A stretch of 64,000 nt of DNA from an uncultured Alphaproteobacteria bacterium (GCA_902530985.1 CACACI010000004.1:1-64000); one strand, 5' to 3'; positions 50,366 through 61,422 are shown, counted from the first letter of the stretch. Notes: generated by a model from the letters alone, not told the origin. Program-made: numbers and translations.

Positions 50366-51400
50366 TTAAAAACTATATTGCCATCCAAGAGTAAGTTTAT
50401 AATTTTCCTTCATTTGGATACCTCTATATTGTTTATAAACAGGAAATATACCTTCTATTCCAAGCCTATGATTTTTTAAAAACTCATTATAATTTATAAA
50501 ATTAACTCCAAAACCAAAGTTTAATTTTTGATGCCCTCTATTTCTTGCGTCCATAGCTGGGCTCATTCTAGGGTTCATCTCATTATCTGAACCTTCCATT
50601 TTATTTTGATAATTGTAATTAATTTTGATAGATGTACTTATATTGTCACGCCACCTGAAGGAAGACCATATAGTTGCATCAAAATTATCTCCATATTCAT
50701 AATTTTTTGAATTTTTTCCTGATGCAGATGTCTTAAAATAAAATTGCTCACCAAACTTAAGTCTTCCATAAGAATTAACATTATTAACAAAAAAGAAAGG
50801 ATCAACAGTTCCTGTTCCATTTTGCATAGCGTAACCTAATCTAGCATTTGTAGATGCAGGAGTGTTATCTCTTTCATCGATACTTCCAGTTGGCAAACTC
50901 AACCCAACGCCTATATGAGTTTTTGTATAATCATTTTGAAATATTCTAAATAATCCTGATATTCTTGTATCTCCAATACCAGAGGAATTTACATCAAACC
51001 TTGCGCCCCCAGACATTCGCATTCTTTGTTGTGTCATCTCTTTCTCTAGATAACTAGTCATTATCATTATTGTAATATTATCCTTAAGAGCATACATAGC
51101 TCCAAACATATGCATATCCATTTTCATTGATATGGGTGAATTCATGTATCCACCTAATCCATTAGATGCACCATTAGGTGCTGAAGTCACTTCATCAATA
51201 CCTAATGACTTTGTTCCGTTCATGACATTATTCATTAACATATGCCCAAAACGATATGAAAACATTACTTCTCCTTTTTTATGCATATGATCGCCCATTA
51301 AAGATATTGGACCATGACTGTCAGCTAAATGCAGCTCAGAAGATTTAGAATGATTCGAGTTAAAAAAAATTATTAATATGATGATTAAGTTAAACATCAT
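50366..51400 (-). CDS. Outer-membrane beta-barrel 'transporter'-like protein with Met/His-rich N-terminus
   Basis: Signal peptide; HGPISLMGDHMHKKGEVMFSYRFGHMLMNNVMNG; beta-barrel alternation; C-terminal YKLTLGWQYSF ending in Phe (OMP signature). Confidence 0.75.
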   Translation of the reverse strand: MMFNLIIILIIFFNSNHSKSSELHLADSHGPISLMGDHMHKKGEVMFSYRFGHMLMNNVMNGTKSLGIDEVTSAPNGASNGLGGYMNSPISMKMDMHMFGAMYALKDNITIMIMTSYLEKEMTQQRMRMSGGARFDVNSSGIGDTRISGLFRIFQNDYTKTHIGVGLSLPTGSIDERDNTPASTNARLGYAMQNGTGTVDPFFFVNNVNSYGRLKFGEQFYFKTSASGKNSKNYEYGDNFDATIWSSFRWRDNISTSIKINYNYQNKMEGSDNEMNPRMSPAMDARNRGHQKLNFGFGVNFINYNEFLKNHRLGIEGIFPVYKQYRGIQMKENYKLTLGWQYSF

Positions 51401-51428
51401 TTATCCTTTCAAAAGTTATTATTAAAAT

Positions 51429-51764
51429 TTAGGAAAGAAATAAAGATGGTGGAGAATTTGAATTTTGTTCAATTAATTTATTTTTTGTTATTATATAACT
51501 TTTATTATTTCTTAAGATTCTATAGTCTTTATATATCGAAAAGATAAATTCATTTCCATTTATCATTCTGTCTGCTAAGCAACTATAAAAACATTTAAAC
51601 TCAGATTTTTCAGAATCATCATCTGATGAACTACAAATATTGCTGCTGTCAATCTTAGTTGTATTTAATTCCATAAAATAACTCGGACTTATAAAAAAAA
51701 GATAGGCTAAAACTAAACACAAAGATTTAAAAAATAGATTTTTTATGCAAATATGTAAAAACAT
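51429..51764 (-). CDS. Small secreted Cys-containing protein, 111 aa
   Basis: N-terminal hydrophobic segment, acidic SSSDDDSEKSE, CFYSC motif; same strand and immediately upstream of the OMP gene. Confidence 0.5.
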   Translation of the reverse strand: MFLHICIKNLFFKSLCLVLAYLFFISPSYFMELNTTKIDSSNICSSSDDDSEKSEFKCFYSCLADRMINGNEFIFSIYKDYRILRNNKSYIITKNKLIEQNSNSPPSLFLS

Positions 51765-51821
51765 GAAACTAAAGTAAAGTCACAATAAAGTTTAATAAAT
51801 AATTCAAGTATATCAAATCAT

Positions 51822-52544
51822 TTAAATTTTAAAGTGAATTTTTTTATTACTGTTATATTCAAAAAAATATGTCCATCCATATATTGAAACTAAATTATAT
51901 TTATTTTTTTTAAAGAATTTATAAATCTGATTTTTAACAGGTGGACAGTCTAAATCATGTATTTCAATTGAAACAAGTAAAGGGCAAAATCTTTTAATAT
52001 TAAAACCTCTTAATACATTCATCTCATAACCCTCTACATCAATATTAAGATAATCGATTCTATTAACATTATTTTCGATAAGAACTTGATCTAGTGTTTT
52101 TTGTTGTATTTCATGTATTTCAGGCTTTTTATTAACACTTTTAGATGTATAATTCTTAAAATTTTTGTCAACAGTATTCATTGTACAATTTTCGTAAAAT
52201 ATGAATGATTTTACTACTTCTTCTTTTGAACCTATAGAAAAATTTAAGTTTAAATCATTTGGTCTAAAAAAGTTATAAAGTTTAATACATCGTTCTGATA
52301 TATCAAAATTAATCCCTTTCCAACCTTTTTTATGAAGATTATAAGTTAAAGAATTAATCTTTGGCTGATTGCAACCAACATCAATATAAAAACCTTTTTT
52401 TTGATCAATAAAATAATTATTTACAAATAAATCTTCACCAAAACTATTTGCATAAGATTTTAATGGTTTAAAGAAGATATTATGCAAAATGTTAAATATA
52501 AATGTACTTTTAATCTTCTTTCTTATTCTTTTAAAAGTATTCAT
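51822..52544 (-). CDS. FkbM-family methyltransferase
   Basis: GFYIDVGCNQPKINSLTYNLHKKGWKGINFD, IDYLNIDVEGYEMNVLRGF. Confidence 0.87.
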   Translation of the reverse strand: MNTFKRIRKKIKSTFIFNILHNIFFKPLKSYANSFGEDLFVNNYFIDQKKGFYIDVGCNQPKINSLTYNLHKKGWKGINFDISERCIKLYNFFRPNDLNLNFSIGSKEEVVKSFIFYENCTMNTVDKNFKNYTSKSVNKKPEIHEIQQKTLDQVLIENNVNRIDYLNIDVEGYEMNVLRGFNIKRFCPLLVSIEIHDLDCPPVKNQIYKFFKKNKYNLVSIYGWTYFFEYNSNKKIHFKI

Positions 52545-52575
52545 CTTATTAACAAATTAATCATTCTTGTTCTTT

Positions 52576-52652
52576 TGGTAGCGGAGGAGGGACTTGAACC
52601 CCCGACACGCGGATTATGATTCCGCTGCTCTAACCACCTGAGCTACTCCGCC
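52576..52652 (-). tRNA. tRNA-Met (CAT), elongator type
   Basis: Minus strand GGCGGAGTAGCTCAGGTGGTTAGAGCAGCGGAATCATAATCCGCGTGTCGGGGGTTCAAGTCCCTCCTCCGCTACCA; anticodon loop ATCATAA. A lysidine-modified tRNA-Ile(CAT) cannot be formally excluded. Confidence 0.88.
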
Positions 52653-52852
52653 TTTTTTAAAAAAGAATAAATACACTTTTTTGCTGCAAGTATATGATGC
52701 TTCCTCTTTAAATATGGTATGGATGTTACTAAAAAAACTTTCATATTCAAGAATTAGATTAATTTATTTAGATCAGTTTTTTTGAAAAAAAAATATTAAC
52801 AGTTAAGTTGTAGTTATTTTTTTTAATATTTGTTAACAACTATCATCTATAA

Positions 52853-53797
52853 TTATAAAAGTAATTTATTTTTAGAATATGATTTTATAAAAGCCTTCTT
52901 TAGTCCATTCAATTCATTTACTTTTGGAGCAGATTTACATGTATGATTTGATCCCATAAAGAAAAGACTAATTAAAAAAAATAATCTTGAGATTTTTGGG
53001 AAATAAAAGAATTTTTTTCCAAGACAAAAAAAGTCATTAAAATAACCATGAATTATTTTTCTTTCATTTTCATTGAAATAATTCTTATATTTTTCATAGC
53101 TATTTTTTACAAAACCAATTCTATTAAGCACGTAACAAATATTCAATAATTTTATATACCTCTGCTTATCATCCTCAAAAATCTTATCCTCTGGATTTTT
53201 TAAATATAAAAGATCCCCTCCCCAGACTTGACATAAAAGGGTTTCATAATGACATAATCCGGCTAAAACAAAATTATTTTCTAACATCACTCTGTTTATT
53301 AAACTAAAGCCATTGCCTTCAATATCATTTTTCTCATTCCCTTGAAAACTAAATTCAACTTTTAAACATATCAAACTGTTTTTTAAAGTTTTTTTCATTC
53401 CTTTAAGAATGTCATTTTCACTTCCTTCAACATCTATTTTAATAATATCAGGAGCTTCGATTATTTTTTTATTAACGAGGTTGTCTATCGTTTCTGTTTT
53501 TACAAATGTTTTATTAACTTTAGATTCTTTAAAAAGTTTTCTGTATTTAAGAGAACTACATGTCGTATAATTAAAAAACTTTTTCTTGGAAACACTGTTA
53601 GAAATAGCATAGTCAAAAATTTTAATAGATTTGTTTTTACTGTATTTTTTCTTTAATTTTTTATATTCATTTTGATTGGGTTCAAACAAATACACATTTG
53701 ATTTATGAAAGTCCGTTATTGGTTCAAAAAGATATTCTAATCCACCAGCAGCTCCAATATCAACAATATTAATATTTTTACTCATTTTAATGCACAA
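52853..53797 (-). CDS. FkbM-family methyltransferase
   Basis: NIVDIGAAGGLEYLFEPI, VYLFEPNQNEYKKLKKKY, DIIKIDVEGSENDILKGM. Confidence 0.85.
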   Translation of the reverse strand: MCIKMSKNINIVDIGAAGGLEYLFEPITDFHKSNVYLFEPNQNEYKKLKKKYSKNKSIKIFDYAISNSVSKKKFFNYTTCSSLKYRKLFKESKVNKTFVKTETIDNLVNKKIIEAPDIIKIDVEGSENDILKGMKKTLKNSLICLKVEFSFQGNEKNDIEGNGFSLINRVMLENNFVLAGLCHYETLLCQVWGGDLLYLKNPEDKIFEDDKQRYIKLLNICYVLNRIGFVKNSYEKYKNYFNENERKIIHGYFNDFFCLGKKFFYFPKISRLFFLISLFFMGSNHTCKSAPKVNELNGLKKAFIKSYSKNKLLL

Positions 53798-54054
53798 TTT
53801 TTATGTTTAAAAAGCAATTATTTGGAATTTAAATTAAAACTAATGTTAATTAAAATATACATAGTTACAAGCGTATAGTTAAATTTTTAATTTATGAAAA
53901 ATTGATTAATAATAAAATAAATAATTTCTAATATTTATTTTCTTAATCATTAATTTGAAGAAACTTAATTTAAGAAAACATAAGATTGAATTATTTTTAA
54001 TAGTATTTAAAGAATTTTTAATATATAAAAAAGTGAAAATAATTAATCATTGAA

Positions 54055-55398
54055 ATGGAAAATAGTCAAAAGTTTTCTAAATATTGTTTGAGATCTACTC
54101 TCATTTTAGCAATTTTACTTATAGTGTATATGATTGTTAGAAGAGATTTTAGTCAGGCAACTACGGCTGAATTTATTCAATTTATATTATATTACATAGT
54201 CCCAGTGATCTCATTTTCTGCGATTTGTGTGGTAATTTCTTTTGTTAAAAAACCGGTTCAACTAACTTCTTTAATTTATATATCCTCCATTTTGTTTGCA
54301 GTTTTTTCTGCAGAATTTTATTTACAATACATTACTATTGACATTGTTTCAAAGATCAAAGAATCAGCAAAAGAAAGAAAAATTAATCCAGATTTAAGGA
54401 CCATTAAGCAAGTGGTTGAGCAACATTCCACAAAAAATAACGAAGCTTACCCTTTTTATAAATTAGCAAATGAGTATAAAGGTATACTTCCATTAGGTTT
54501 AATTCCTAATAAACTCACTGTTTATTGTAATGAAATTGGTGAGTATTTAATTTTTAAATCTGATCGTCATGGGTTTAATAATCCAGATTCAATTTGGAAT
54601 AAAAAGAAAGTTGATTTTGTTGCTTTAGGAGATTCTTTCACCCATGGAGCATGCATTCCCAATAATAAGGGCTATGTAAATCTAATTCGCGAGAATGGAA
54701 GACAAATTATTAACTTAGGAATTGGAGGCAATAATCCTTTCTCTAATTTAGCTACAATTGTTGAGTATGTCTTAATAAAAAAACCAAAAATTATCTTATG
54801 GTTCCATTTTTCAGGAAATGATCTAGCTGGGATGATGACTGATACGAATCATAAAACTTTTATCAGATATATAAAACAAAAAGAATTCTCTCAAAATCTA
54901 TTTAATAGGTCCGATGAAATTGAGATTAAAATGCTTTCATCCTATAAAGAAAATAAAAATAAAATCTTTGAAGCAGATGAAAAAACTGTTTTTCAAAAGT
55001 TTAATATAATACATTTAATTAAACTACATTATTTAAGGACAGCATTTGGGCAAAGTAGAAACTTAGATGGAGATTTTGATTTTAATGTTTTTGAAGACAT
55101 TATGAGGAAGGCGAGAGATTTGGCAGATAAAATTGGAAGTGAAATTTATTTTATTAATATCCCCACTCTTCAACAAGCCTACATATATGAATCTGACCCT
55201 AATAGAAGAAAAACATATGAAATAATAAAAAAACTAGATATTAAATGGCTTGATTTAAGTAACAAAATCATTAATCATAATGATCCAAGTTCGTTATATG
55301 CTTATCGTAATAAAGGAGGTCATTTTAGTGAAAAAGGTAATGAATTTACAGCAATGCAGGTATTGAAAATGATCGAGTTTTATGAAAAACAGGAATAA
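54055..55398 (+). CDS. Membrane-anchored SGNH/GDSL hydrolase-like protein
   Basis: N-terminal TM helices; DFVALGDSFTHGACIP, NLGIGGNNP, WFHFSGNDL, HFSEKGNEFTA. Confidence 0.8.
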   Translation: MENSQKFSKYCLRSTLILAILLIVYMIVRRDFSQATTAEFIQFILYYIVPVISFSAICVVISFVKKPVQLTSLIYISSILFAVFSAEFYLQYITIDIVSKIKESAKERKINPDLRTIKQVVEQHSTKNNEAYPFYKLANEYKGILPLGLIPNKLTVYCNEIGEYLIFKSDRHGFNNPDSIWNKKKVDFVALGDSFTHGACIPNNKGYVNLIRENGRQIINLGIGGNNPFSNLATIVEYVLIKKPKIILWFHFSGNDLAGMMTDTNHKTFIRYIKQKEFSQNLFNRSDEIEIKMLSSYKENKNKIFEADEKTVFQKFNIIHLIKLHYLRTAFGQSRNLDGDFDFNVFEDIMRKARDLADKIGSEIYFINIPTLQQAYIYESDPNRRKTYEIIKKLDIKWLDLSNKIINHNDPSSLYAYRNKGGHFSEKGNEFTAMQVLKMIEFYEKQE

Positions 55399-55403
55399 AT
55401 ATT

Positions 55404-56552
55404 TTATCTCAATTCACTCGCTGTTATCCACCCTCCTCCAATCATTTTTTTATAATTATTATAAAATACGCAAGCTTGACCAGGAGCAATACCAAGTTCA
55501 GGTTCTAAAAGTTTAACAACACCATTTTTCTTATTATTTTTATTTAATTCAACTTTTGCAGATATAAGCTTTTTACCTGAACGGATTTTAATAAAAGCAT
55601 CAAATTTTTTTTTTGGTTGCTTTGTTGTAAAAAAATTTAAATCTTTTAAATAAATAAAGTATCTCATCAACTGCTCTTTAGGACCAACTTTTATTTTATT
55701 GTTTTTCTTATCTATATCAATAACATACAATGGAACCTGGTCTTCTTTCCCTTTAATTCCTCCTACTCCAATTCCTCTTCTTTGCCCTATGGTATAATCA
55801 ATAATTCCTTTATGTTCACCAATTACTTGACCATCTAAGTCTTCAATATCGCCCCTTGTAGAAACTCTTGGATTATTTTTTTTTATAAAATCTCTATAAT
55901 TACCATCAGGTATAAAACAAATATCCTGGCTATCTGGTTTTTTAGAAACAGACAAATCAAAATTTTCTGCAAGTTCTCTGATAAAGTTTTTAGTGTAATT
56001 ACCTAATGGAAACCTTAGAACCCTTAATTGTGTTTGTGTTGTGGCAAATAAAAAGTAACTTTGGTCTTTTAAGTTGTCATCTGCTTGATAAAGATTTATA
56101 TCATTACCATCTTCCATTCTTTTTACATAGTGACCAGTAGCTAAAACTTCACTTTTAATTGATTTTGTAAAACTTATTAGATCTTTAAATTTAACAGTTT
56201 GATTACAAAGAATACAAGGAATAGGTGTCTGCCCTTCAACATAACTATTTACAAATTTATCAATTACTGATTTTTTAAATTTATCTTTATAATCTATAGT
56301 GTAATGCTTTATTCCTAATTTTTTTGCAACATTTCTAGCGTCTGCAATGTCAATACCAGAACAACAGGTCTTTGGGTTTTTTGAACTTGCACCCTCATAA
56401 AGTTTCATTGTTACACCAATCACCTCATAACCAATATACTTAAGTAAGGCTGCTGTGACTGATGAATCAACACCACCAGACATAGCAACAACTATTCTGC
56501 TTCCAATGTTGGGGAGATTATTAACTTGAATAAACCGTTCTTTATCTATCAT
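55404..56552 (-). CDS. mnmA: tRNA-specific 2-thiouridylase
   Basis: VAMSGGVDSSVTAALL, CCSGIDIADARNVA, PIPCILCNQTVKF, KPDSQDICFIP. Confidence 0.96.
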   Translation of the reverse strand: MIDKERFIQVNNLPNIGSRIVVAMSGGVDSSVTAALLKYIGYEVIGVTMKLYEGASSKNPKTCCSGIDIADARNVAKKLGIKHYTIDYKDKFKKSVIDKFVNSYVEGQTPIPCILCNQTVKFKDLISFTKSIKSEVLATGHYVKRMEDGNDINLYQADDNLKDQSYFLFATTQTQLRVLRFPLGNYTKNFIRELAENFDLSVSKKPDSQDICFIPDGNYRDFIKKNNPRVSTRGDIEDLDGQVIGEHKGIIDYTIGQRRGIGVGGIKGKEDQVPLYVIDIDKKNNKIKVGPKEQLMRYFIYLKDLNFFTTKQPKKKFDAFIKIRSGKKLISAKVELNKNNKKNGVVKLLEPELGIAPGQACVFYNNYKKMIGGGWITASELR

Positions 56553-56554
56553 TA

Positions 56555-56755
56555 TTAATCTCTTTCATCGATCCATGCCATTTGAATAGCCTCCAATATT
56601 TTTTCATTTGAATTTTCTGGGACATCTTCAAATTCATCAAGTTCAAGAATCCAAGAATGGAGATCTGTAAATCTAAGATTAACATTGTCTTTTTCTGGGA
56701 ATTTTTCTTCAAGGAGAATGGCAATTTCTCTTGAATCTGACCAATTTAATTTCAT
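56555..56755 (-). CDS. iscX: Fe-S cluster assembly protein IscX
   Basis: LNWSDSREIAILLEEKFP, LRFTDLHSWILELDEFED, EKILEAIQMAWIDERD. Confidence 0.92.
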   Translation of the reverse strand: MKLNWSDSREIAILLEEKFPEKDNVNLRFTDLHSWILELDEFEDVPENSNEKILEAIQMAWIDERD

Positions 56756-57087
56756 TATTCAACACTCATATTTCTTGTACCACCTGGAATTTTAACTTTC
56801 ATACCTTCTAGTTCCTCATTAATTATTATTTGACATCCTAATCTAGATGTATGTGTAAGGCCAAAAGCTAAATCTAGCATATCCTCTTCTTCTTCAGTTG
56901 GTTCGGGTAAATTATTGAAAAAATCTTTTTCAACTATAATATGGCAGGTAGAACACGCAAGCGAACCTTCACAAGCACCTTCTAGATCAATATCATTACT
57001 ATGTGCAACTTCTAGTAAAGATAATCCATTTTCCGCTTCTACCATTTTTTCCTTACCATCAGGCTCTATAAATATTATCTTTGTCAT
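56755..57087 (-). CDS. fdx: 2Fe-2S ferredoxin (ISC system)
   Basis: [26 protein letters not shown]; overlaps iscX, follows hscA. Confidence 0.94.
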   Translation of the reverse strand: MTKIIFIEPDGKEKMVEAENGLSLLEVAHSNDIDLEGACEGSLACSTCHIIVEKDFFNNLPEPTEEEEDMLDLAFGLTHTSRLGCQIIINEELEGMKVKIPGGTRNMSVE

Positions 57088-57091
57088 AATT

Positions 57092-58882
57092 CTAACTTAA
57101 TTCATTAATTCCTTTTCCAAGAACTTGTGAAAAATCTTTCTCAATCTTTTTTTGAGCAAAAGATTCAGTTGATTTATTTAATTTTTCAATGCATTCGTTA
57201 ATCATATCGCAATTATTCGTTTTTATAGTATTTTTAAGCATAATAATATTTTTTTCAATATTTTCTTGATCGTTTTTATTACATAATAATTTAATTTCTG
57301 TTTTAATTGATTCTATTTCATTTAAAAAGCTTTTTGCCTTAATTTTAGATTCAATTAACATTCTTTGTTCTATATCGTCTTTTGCATTTATTATACTACT
57401 TTCGACTATACTCCTCATTTCAGCTAGATCTAAATTTTCATTTGTTTTTATGGAAATTTCACTCTCATTTCCTGTTTCTTCATCTTGAGCAGTAACAAAC
57501 AAAATACCATCAGCGTCCAATGAGAACATAACTTTTATTCTTGGTATTCCAGCAGGTTTAGGAGAAATTTTATTTAGTGTAAATTCTCCCAGATTTCTAT
57601 TGTTTGTCGAAGTTTCTCTTTCTCCCTGTAGAATTTTAATTTTTAGCGCAGTCTGTCCGTTTTCATATGTTGTGAAAGTTTGTTCTTTTATAACTGGAAT
57701 TGGACTATTTCTTGATATTATTTTTTCCATTAAACCACCCATGGTCTCAATACCAAGTGATAAAGGTGTTACATCTAATAGAATATTTTTGGAGCCATTT
57801 AAGAGTTCATATCCATGAAGAGCAGCTCCTTTTGAAACAACAAGATCTGGATTAACATCATTGAAAATCTGAGTTCCAAATATTTCTTTTAATTTTTTAG
57901 AAATCAATTCAATTCTTGAAGATCCTCCAACTAATATAAAACCATCAATTTCATCTATAGTTGTATCAACCTCATTTAAAAGTTTAGAAGCAATTTGGAT
58001 GGTTTTTTCAACAAGTGGTTCAATACAAGAATGAAACTCCTCTATATTTATTGTAATTTTTTTTGAACTATTATTTATATTTAATTCTTCTGATATATGA
58101 TTGGTATTTGCAAATTTTTCTTTAATTAATTTAAAATGTTTTATAATTCTCAAACTTTCTTTTTCTGAAAGGTTATCTAAATCAATTTTAAGTTTCTCCT
58201 CTAAAGCCCACTTTGTAAATAGAACATCAAAATCATCTCCTCCTAAATTAGGATCACCACTAGTACCTATAACTTTAAATATCCCATCAGATAATTTTAA
58301 TAAAGAGACATCAAAAGTCCCTCCTCCAAGGTCATAAACAAAAAAAATTCCCCTTTTTTTTTTCTCTAAACCATAAGCAAAAGCGGCAGCAGTTGGTTCA
58401 TTGATCAATCTTCTGACTCTAAAGCCTGCCATAAATGCAGCTTTCATGATACCTGATCTTGCTTTTTCATCAAAATAGGCAGGAACTGTAATAACACAAT
58501 CAAAAATTTTTTGTTTTAAGAAATCCTCACATATTTTTTTTATATAAATAAAAAAATCTTTTGATACATCAACCGGTGAAATTTTATTATTTCTTTCATT
58601 TAAATAAATTTTCTTATCATAATTTTCAGTAAATTTTCTTTTTACTGAAAATATAGAATCAAAATATTTTTTTCCTTTTAAAATGTCATTTCCAAAAAAC
58701 TTTTCTTTATCATCATATAAAACAATAGTTGGTATCAATTCTTTACCCGATTTATCTAATATATAAATAAAATCATCGTTTAGTTTCACAGAACAAACAG
58801 AATTTGTGGTTCCAAAGTCTATACCTATACATAATTTAGAATCATTTTCTAGATTAGGTTCTTTAATATTAATTAAGTTCAT
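57092..58882 (-). CDS. hscA: Fe-S assembly chaperone HscA
   Basis: [55 protein letters not shown]; adjacent to hscB. Confidence 0.96.
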   Translation of the reverse strand: MNLINIKEPNLENDSKLCIGIDFGTTNSVCSVKLNDDFIYILDKSGKELIPTIVLYDDKEKFFGNDILKGKKYFDSIFSVKRKFTENYDKKIYLNERNNKISPVDVSKDFFIYIKKICEDFLKQKIFDCVITVPAYFDEKARSGIMKAAFMAGFRVRRLINEPTAAAFAYGLEKKKRGIFFVYDLGGGTFDVSLLKLSDGIFKVIGTSGDPNLGGDDFDVLFTKWALEEKLKIDLDNLSEKESLRIIKHFKLIKEKFANTNHISEELNINNSSKKITINIEEFHSCIEPLVEKTIQIASKLLNEVDTTIDEIDGFILVGGSSRIELISKKLKEIFGTQIFNDVNPDLVVSKGAALHGYELLNGSKNILLDVTPLSLGIETMGGLMEKIISRNSPIPVIKEQTFTTYENGQTALKIKILQGERETSTNNRNLGEFTLNKISPKPAGIPRIKVMFSLDADGILFVTAQDEETGNESEISIKTNENLDLAEMRSIVESSIINAKDDIEQRMLIESKIKAKSFLNEIESIKTEIKLLCNKNDQENIEKNIIMLKNTIKTNNCDMINECIEKLNKSTESFAQKKIEKDFSQVLGKGINELS

Positions 58883-59463
58883 TAAAGCATCTTTAAGTTA
58901 TTTTTTATCTTTTCTAAATATGATAATTTAATATTTAATTTATAGGCATTTTTATAGTCTTCAATATCAAATGACTCTGATATACCCTTTGAAGTATTTG
59001 AAATTTTATAATCTAATTCTTTTAAAATCTCTTTTTTAGATTGTAAACTATCAGTTTCTAAACATCTATTTTGAATATTCATTATTTCCTCAAGTACTTC
59101 TGGATCATTATATGATTTACTTTCTGATTCTTTAGTAAAACCGCGTAGTGTTAATATCAAATTAGCTCTTGAGTTTTTATTCTCCAGTTTTTGATATGCA
59201 TCATTGATCATTGAAGATAATAAAGTTGAATATTTAATTTCTTTGTCTGACAAATTAGAAAATTTATCAGGATGAACCATTTTTTGAAGTTTTAAATATC
59301 TGTTCTCTAAAAACTCTAAATTTAAATTATATATTTCTTCAATTCCAAGTAACTCAAACTCATTTAATGTCTTTGGTAATTGAATTTTATTACATTTACT
59401 GCAAAAAAGATTTTTTGGGTCAACTTTATTTTTACAGTTCCAGCATATATGACTAGTGACCAT
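58882..59463 (-). CDS. hscB: Fe-S co-chaperone HscB with N-terminal tetracysteine motif
   Basis: J-domain MVHPDKF; N-term ICWNCKNKVDPKNLFCSKCNKIQLP; adjacent to hscA. Confidence 0.92.
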   Translation of the reverse strand: MVTSHICWNCKNKVDPKNLFCSKCNKIQLPKTLNEFELLGIEEIYNLNLEFLENRYLKLQKMVHPDKFSNLSDKEIKYSTLLSSMINDAYQKLENKNSRANLILTLRGFTKESESKSYNDPEVLEEIMNIQNRCLETDSLQSKKEILKELDYKISNTSKGISESFDIEDYKNAYKLNIKLSYLEKIKNNLKML

Positions 59464-59472
59464 ACCTAAGTT

Positions 59473-59796
59473 TTATACATGAAAGGACTCACCACATCCA
59501 CATCTTCCTTTTTCATTAGGATTAATAAATTTAAAACCTGACTCTAGATCACCTTCTTCATAATCCATTGTAGTACCAAGTAAGAATAATGTGGCTTTAG
59601 GGTCTATATAAATCACAATATCTTGGACCTTTAATACTTCATCATTTGCATCTGGCATATCAACAAATTCCATATTATAAGTCAACCCTGAACATCCCTT
59701 GGTTTCTATCCCAAGCTTTATACCCAGAGGTTTTTTTTCTCTCTTTGATAAAAGCCTTTTAATATGATTAACAGCATTACTAGTTACTGTTATCAT
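59473..59796 (-). CDS. iscA: Fe-S assembly A-type carrier IscA
   Basis: GIETKGCSGLTYNMEF, GRCGCGESFHV. Confidence 0.95.
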   Translation of the reverse strand: MITVTSNAVNHIKRLLSKREKKPLGIKLGIETKGCSGLTYNMEFVDMPDANDEVLKVQDIVIYIDPKATLFLLGTTMDYEEGDLESGFKFINPNEKGRCGCGESFHV

Positions 59797-60176
59797 TTTT
59801 TATTTTTCTTCTTATAATCGTCTATAGCTGCTTTAATTGCGTCTTCTGCCAAGATAGAACAGTGGATCTTAACAGGGGGAAGAGCAAGATGGTTTGCTAT
59901 CTCAGTATTTTTAATTGAATGAGCTTCATCAAGGTTTTTACCCTTAACCCATTCTGTGATTAATGAACTTGAAGCAATTGCCGAGCCACAACCAAATGTT
60001 TTGAACTTTGCATCCTCAATTACACCTTTTTCATTAACTCTAATCTGAAGTTTCATAACGTCTCCACAAGCTGGTGCTCCAACGAGACCCGTACCAACTT
60101 TTTCAGACTGTTTATCCATGGAGCCTACATTCTTCGGATTTTCATAGTGATCTAATAATTCTTTACTGTATGCCAT
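59793..60176 (-). CDS. iscU: Fe-S scaffold IscU
   Basis: GAPACGDVMKLQI, FGCGSAIASSSL, LPPVKIHCSILAEDAI (HscA-binding LPPVK). Confidence 0.97.
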   Translation of the reverse strand: MAYSKELLDHYENPKNVGSMDKQSEKVGTGLVGAPACGDVMKLQIRVNEKGVIEDAKFKTFGCGSAIASSSLITEWVKGKNLDEAHSIKNTEIANHLALPPVKIHCSILAEDAIKAAIDDYKKKNKK

Positions 60177-60194
60177 GATATCTCCTTTCTTAGA

Positions 60195-61412
60195 TCAGTG
60201 ATGAGACCATTTAATTTTACTTATATCGACTCCTTCTTGAGCCATTTCCCAGAGTGGACTCAATTCTCTGAGACGTTTAACTTCATTTACAATCATTTCT
60301 GTAGCATATTGTACTTCATTTTCAGTTGTAAATCTACCAAAACCTATTCTTAAGCTTGTATGAGCTAATTCTTCTTCCACACCAAGAGCTTTTAAAACAT
60401 AAGACGGTTCTAGTGAAGCAGAAGTGCATGCAGAACCAGAGGATACAGCAAGATTTTTAATGCCCATCATTAAAGATTCACCTTCCACATAGGCAAAGCT
60501 TAAGTTTAAGTTCCCAGGAACCCTGTTGTCTTCGGACCCGTTAAGGTAAACATCTGGACATGATTTTCGAATGCCTTGAAGCATCATCTTTTTTAATTTA
60601 GATAGCGTCTTATGCTCATTTTCCATTTCATCAGAGTATATACGGCAAGCTTCTCCTAAACCAACACAAAGAGCCGGAGACAATGTTCCAGACCTCATGC
60701 CTCTTTCTTGACCCCCACCACTTATCATTGAAGAAATTCTTACCCTTGGTTTGCGTCTAATGTATAAGGCACCGATACCTTTTGGTGCATAAATTTTATG
60801 ACCTGAAATACTCATTAAGTCAATATTCATTTTATCTACATCCAGTGGAATCTTTCCGATGGCTTGAGCACAATCCGTATGAAAAAAAACATCATTTTTT
60901 CTGCAAATTTCTCCAATCTTTTCCAGAGGTTGAATAACTCCGATTTCATTATGAACTCCCATAATAGATACAAGTAACGTTTTGTCAGTTATTACTTTTT
61001 CAAGTTCATCTAAATTAATAAGACCATCACTTTGAACTGGTAAATAAGTAACATCAAAACCTTTCCCTGAGAGATTTCTGCAAGATTCTAAAACACATTT
61101 ATGTTCGGTTACACAAGTAATTATATGATTTTTTTTATCTCCATAAAACTCTGCAACACCTTTAATGGCTAAATTGTTTGACTCAGTTGCTCCAGATGTA
61201 AAAATTATTTCCTTAGGATTTGCTCCAATAATTTTTGCTACATGCTCACGTGCCACCTCAACGCCTTGTTCAGCCTCCCAACCATATGAATGATTCCTTG
61301 AATGAGGGTTTCCATAAATTTCAGCAAAATAGGGCATCATTTTATCTAAAACTCTTGGATCTACAGGGGTAGTTGCTTGATAATCAAAATATATATTTTT
61401 CATTTTTTCCAT
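60195..61412 (-). CDS. iscS: Cysteine desulfurase IscS
   Basis: [48 protein letters not shown]. Confidence 0.97.
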   Translation of the reverse strand: MEKMKNIYFDYQATTPVDPRVLDKMMPYFAEIYGNPHSRNHSYGWEAEQGVEVAREHVAKIIGANPKEIIFTSGATESNNLAIKGVAEFYGDKKNHIITCVTEHKCVLESCRNLSGKGFDVTYLPVQSDGLINLDELEKVITDKTLLVSIMGVHNEIGVIQPLEKIGEICRKNDVFFHTDCAQAIGKIPLDVDKMNIDLMSISGHKIYAPKGIGALYIRRKPRVRISSMISGGGQERGMRSGTLSPALCVGLGEACRIYSDEMENEHKTLSKLKKMMLQGIRKSCPDVYLNGSEDNRVPGNLNLSFAYVEGESLMMGIKNLAVSSGSACTSASLEPSYVLKALGVEEELAHTSLRIGFGRFTTENEVQYATEMIVNEVKRLRELSPLWEMAQEGVDISKIKWSHH

Positions 61413-61422
61413 AATCTAATAT

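Noticed and set aside
53798-54054. AT-rich intergenic stretch with many short TTAATT/ATTAAT motifs, considered as a repeat array or CRISPR leader
   Set aside because: No regularly spaced repeat units; consistent with base composition only.
56542-56724. 60-aa ORF overlapping iscX in another frame
   Set aside because: iscX in the 56555..56755 frame has clear IscX motifs; this frame does not.
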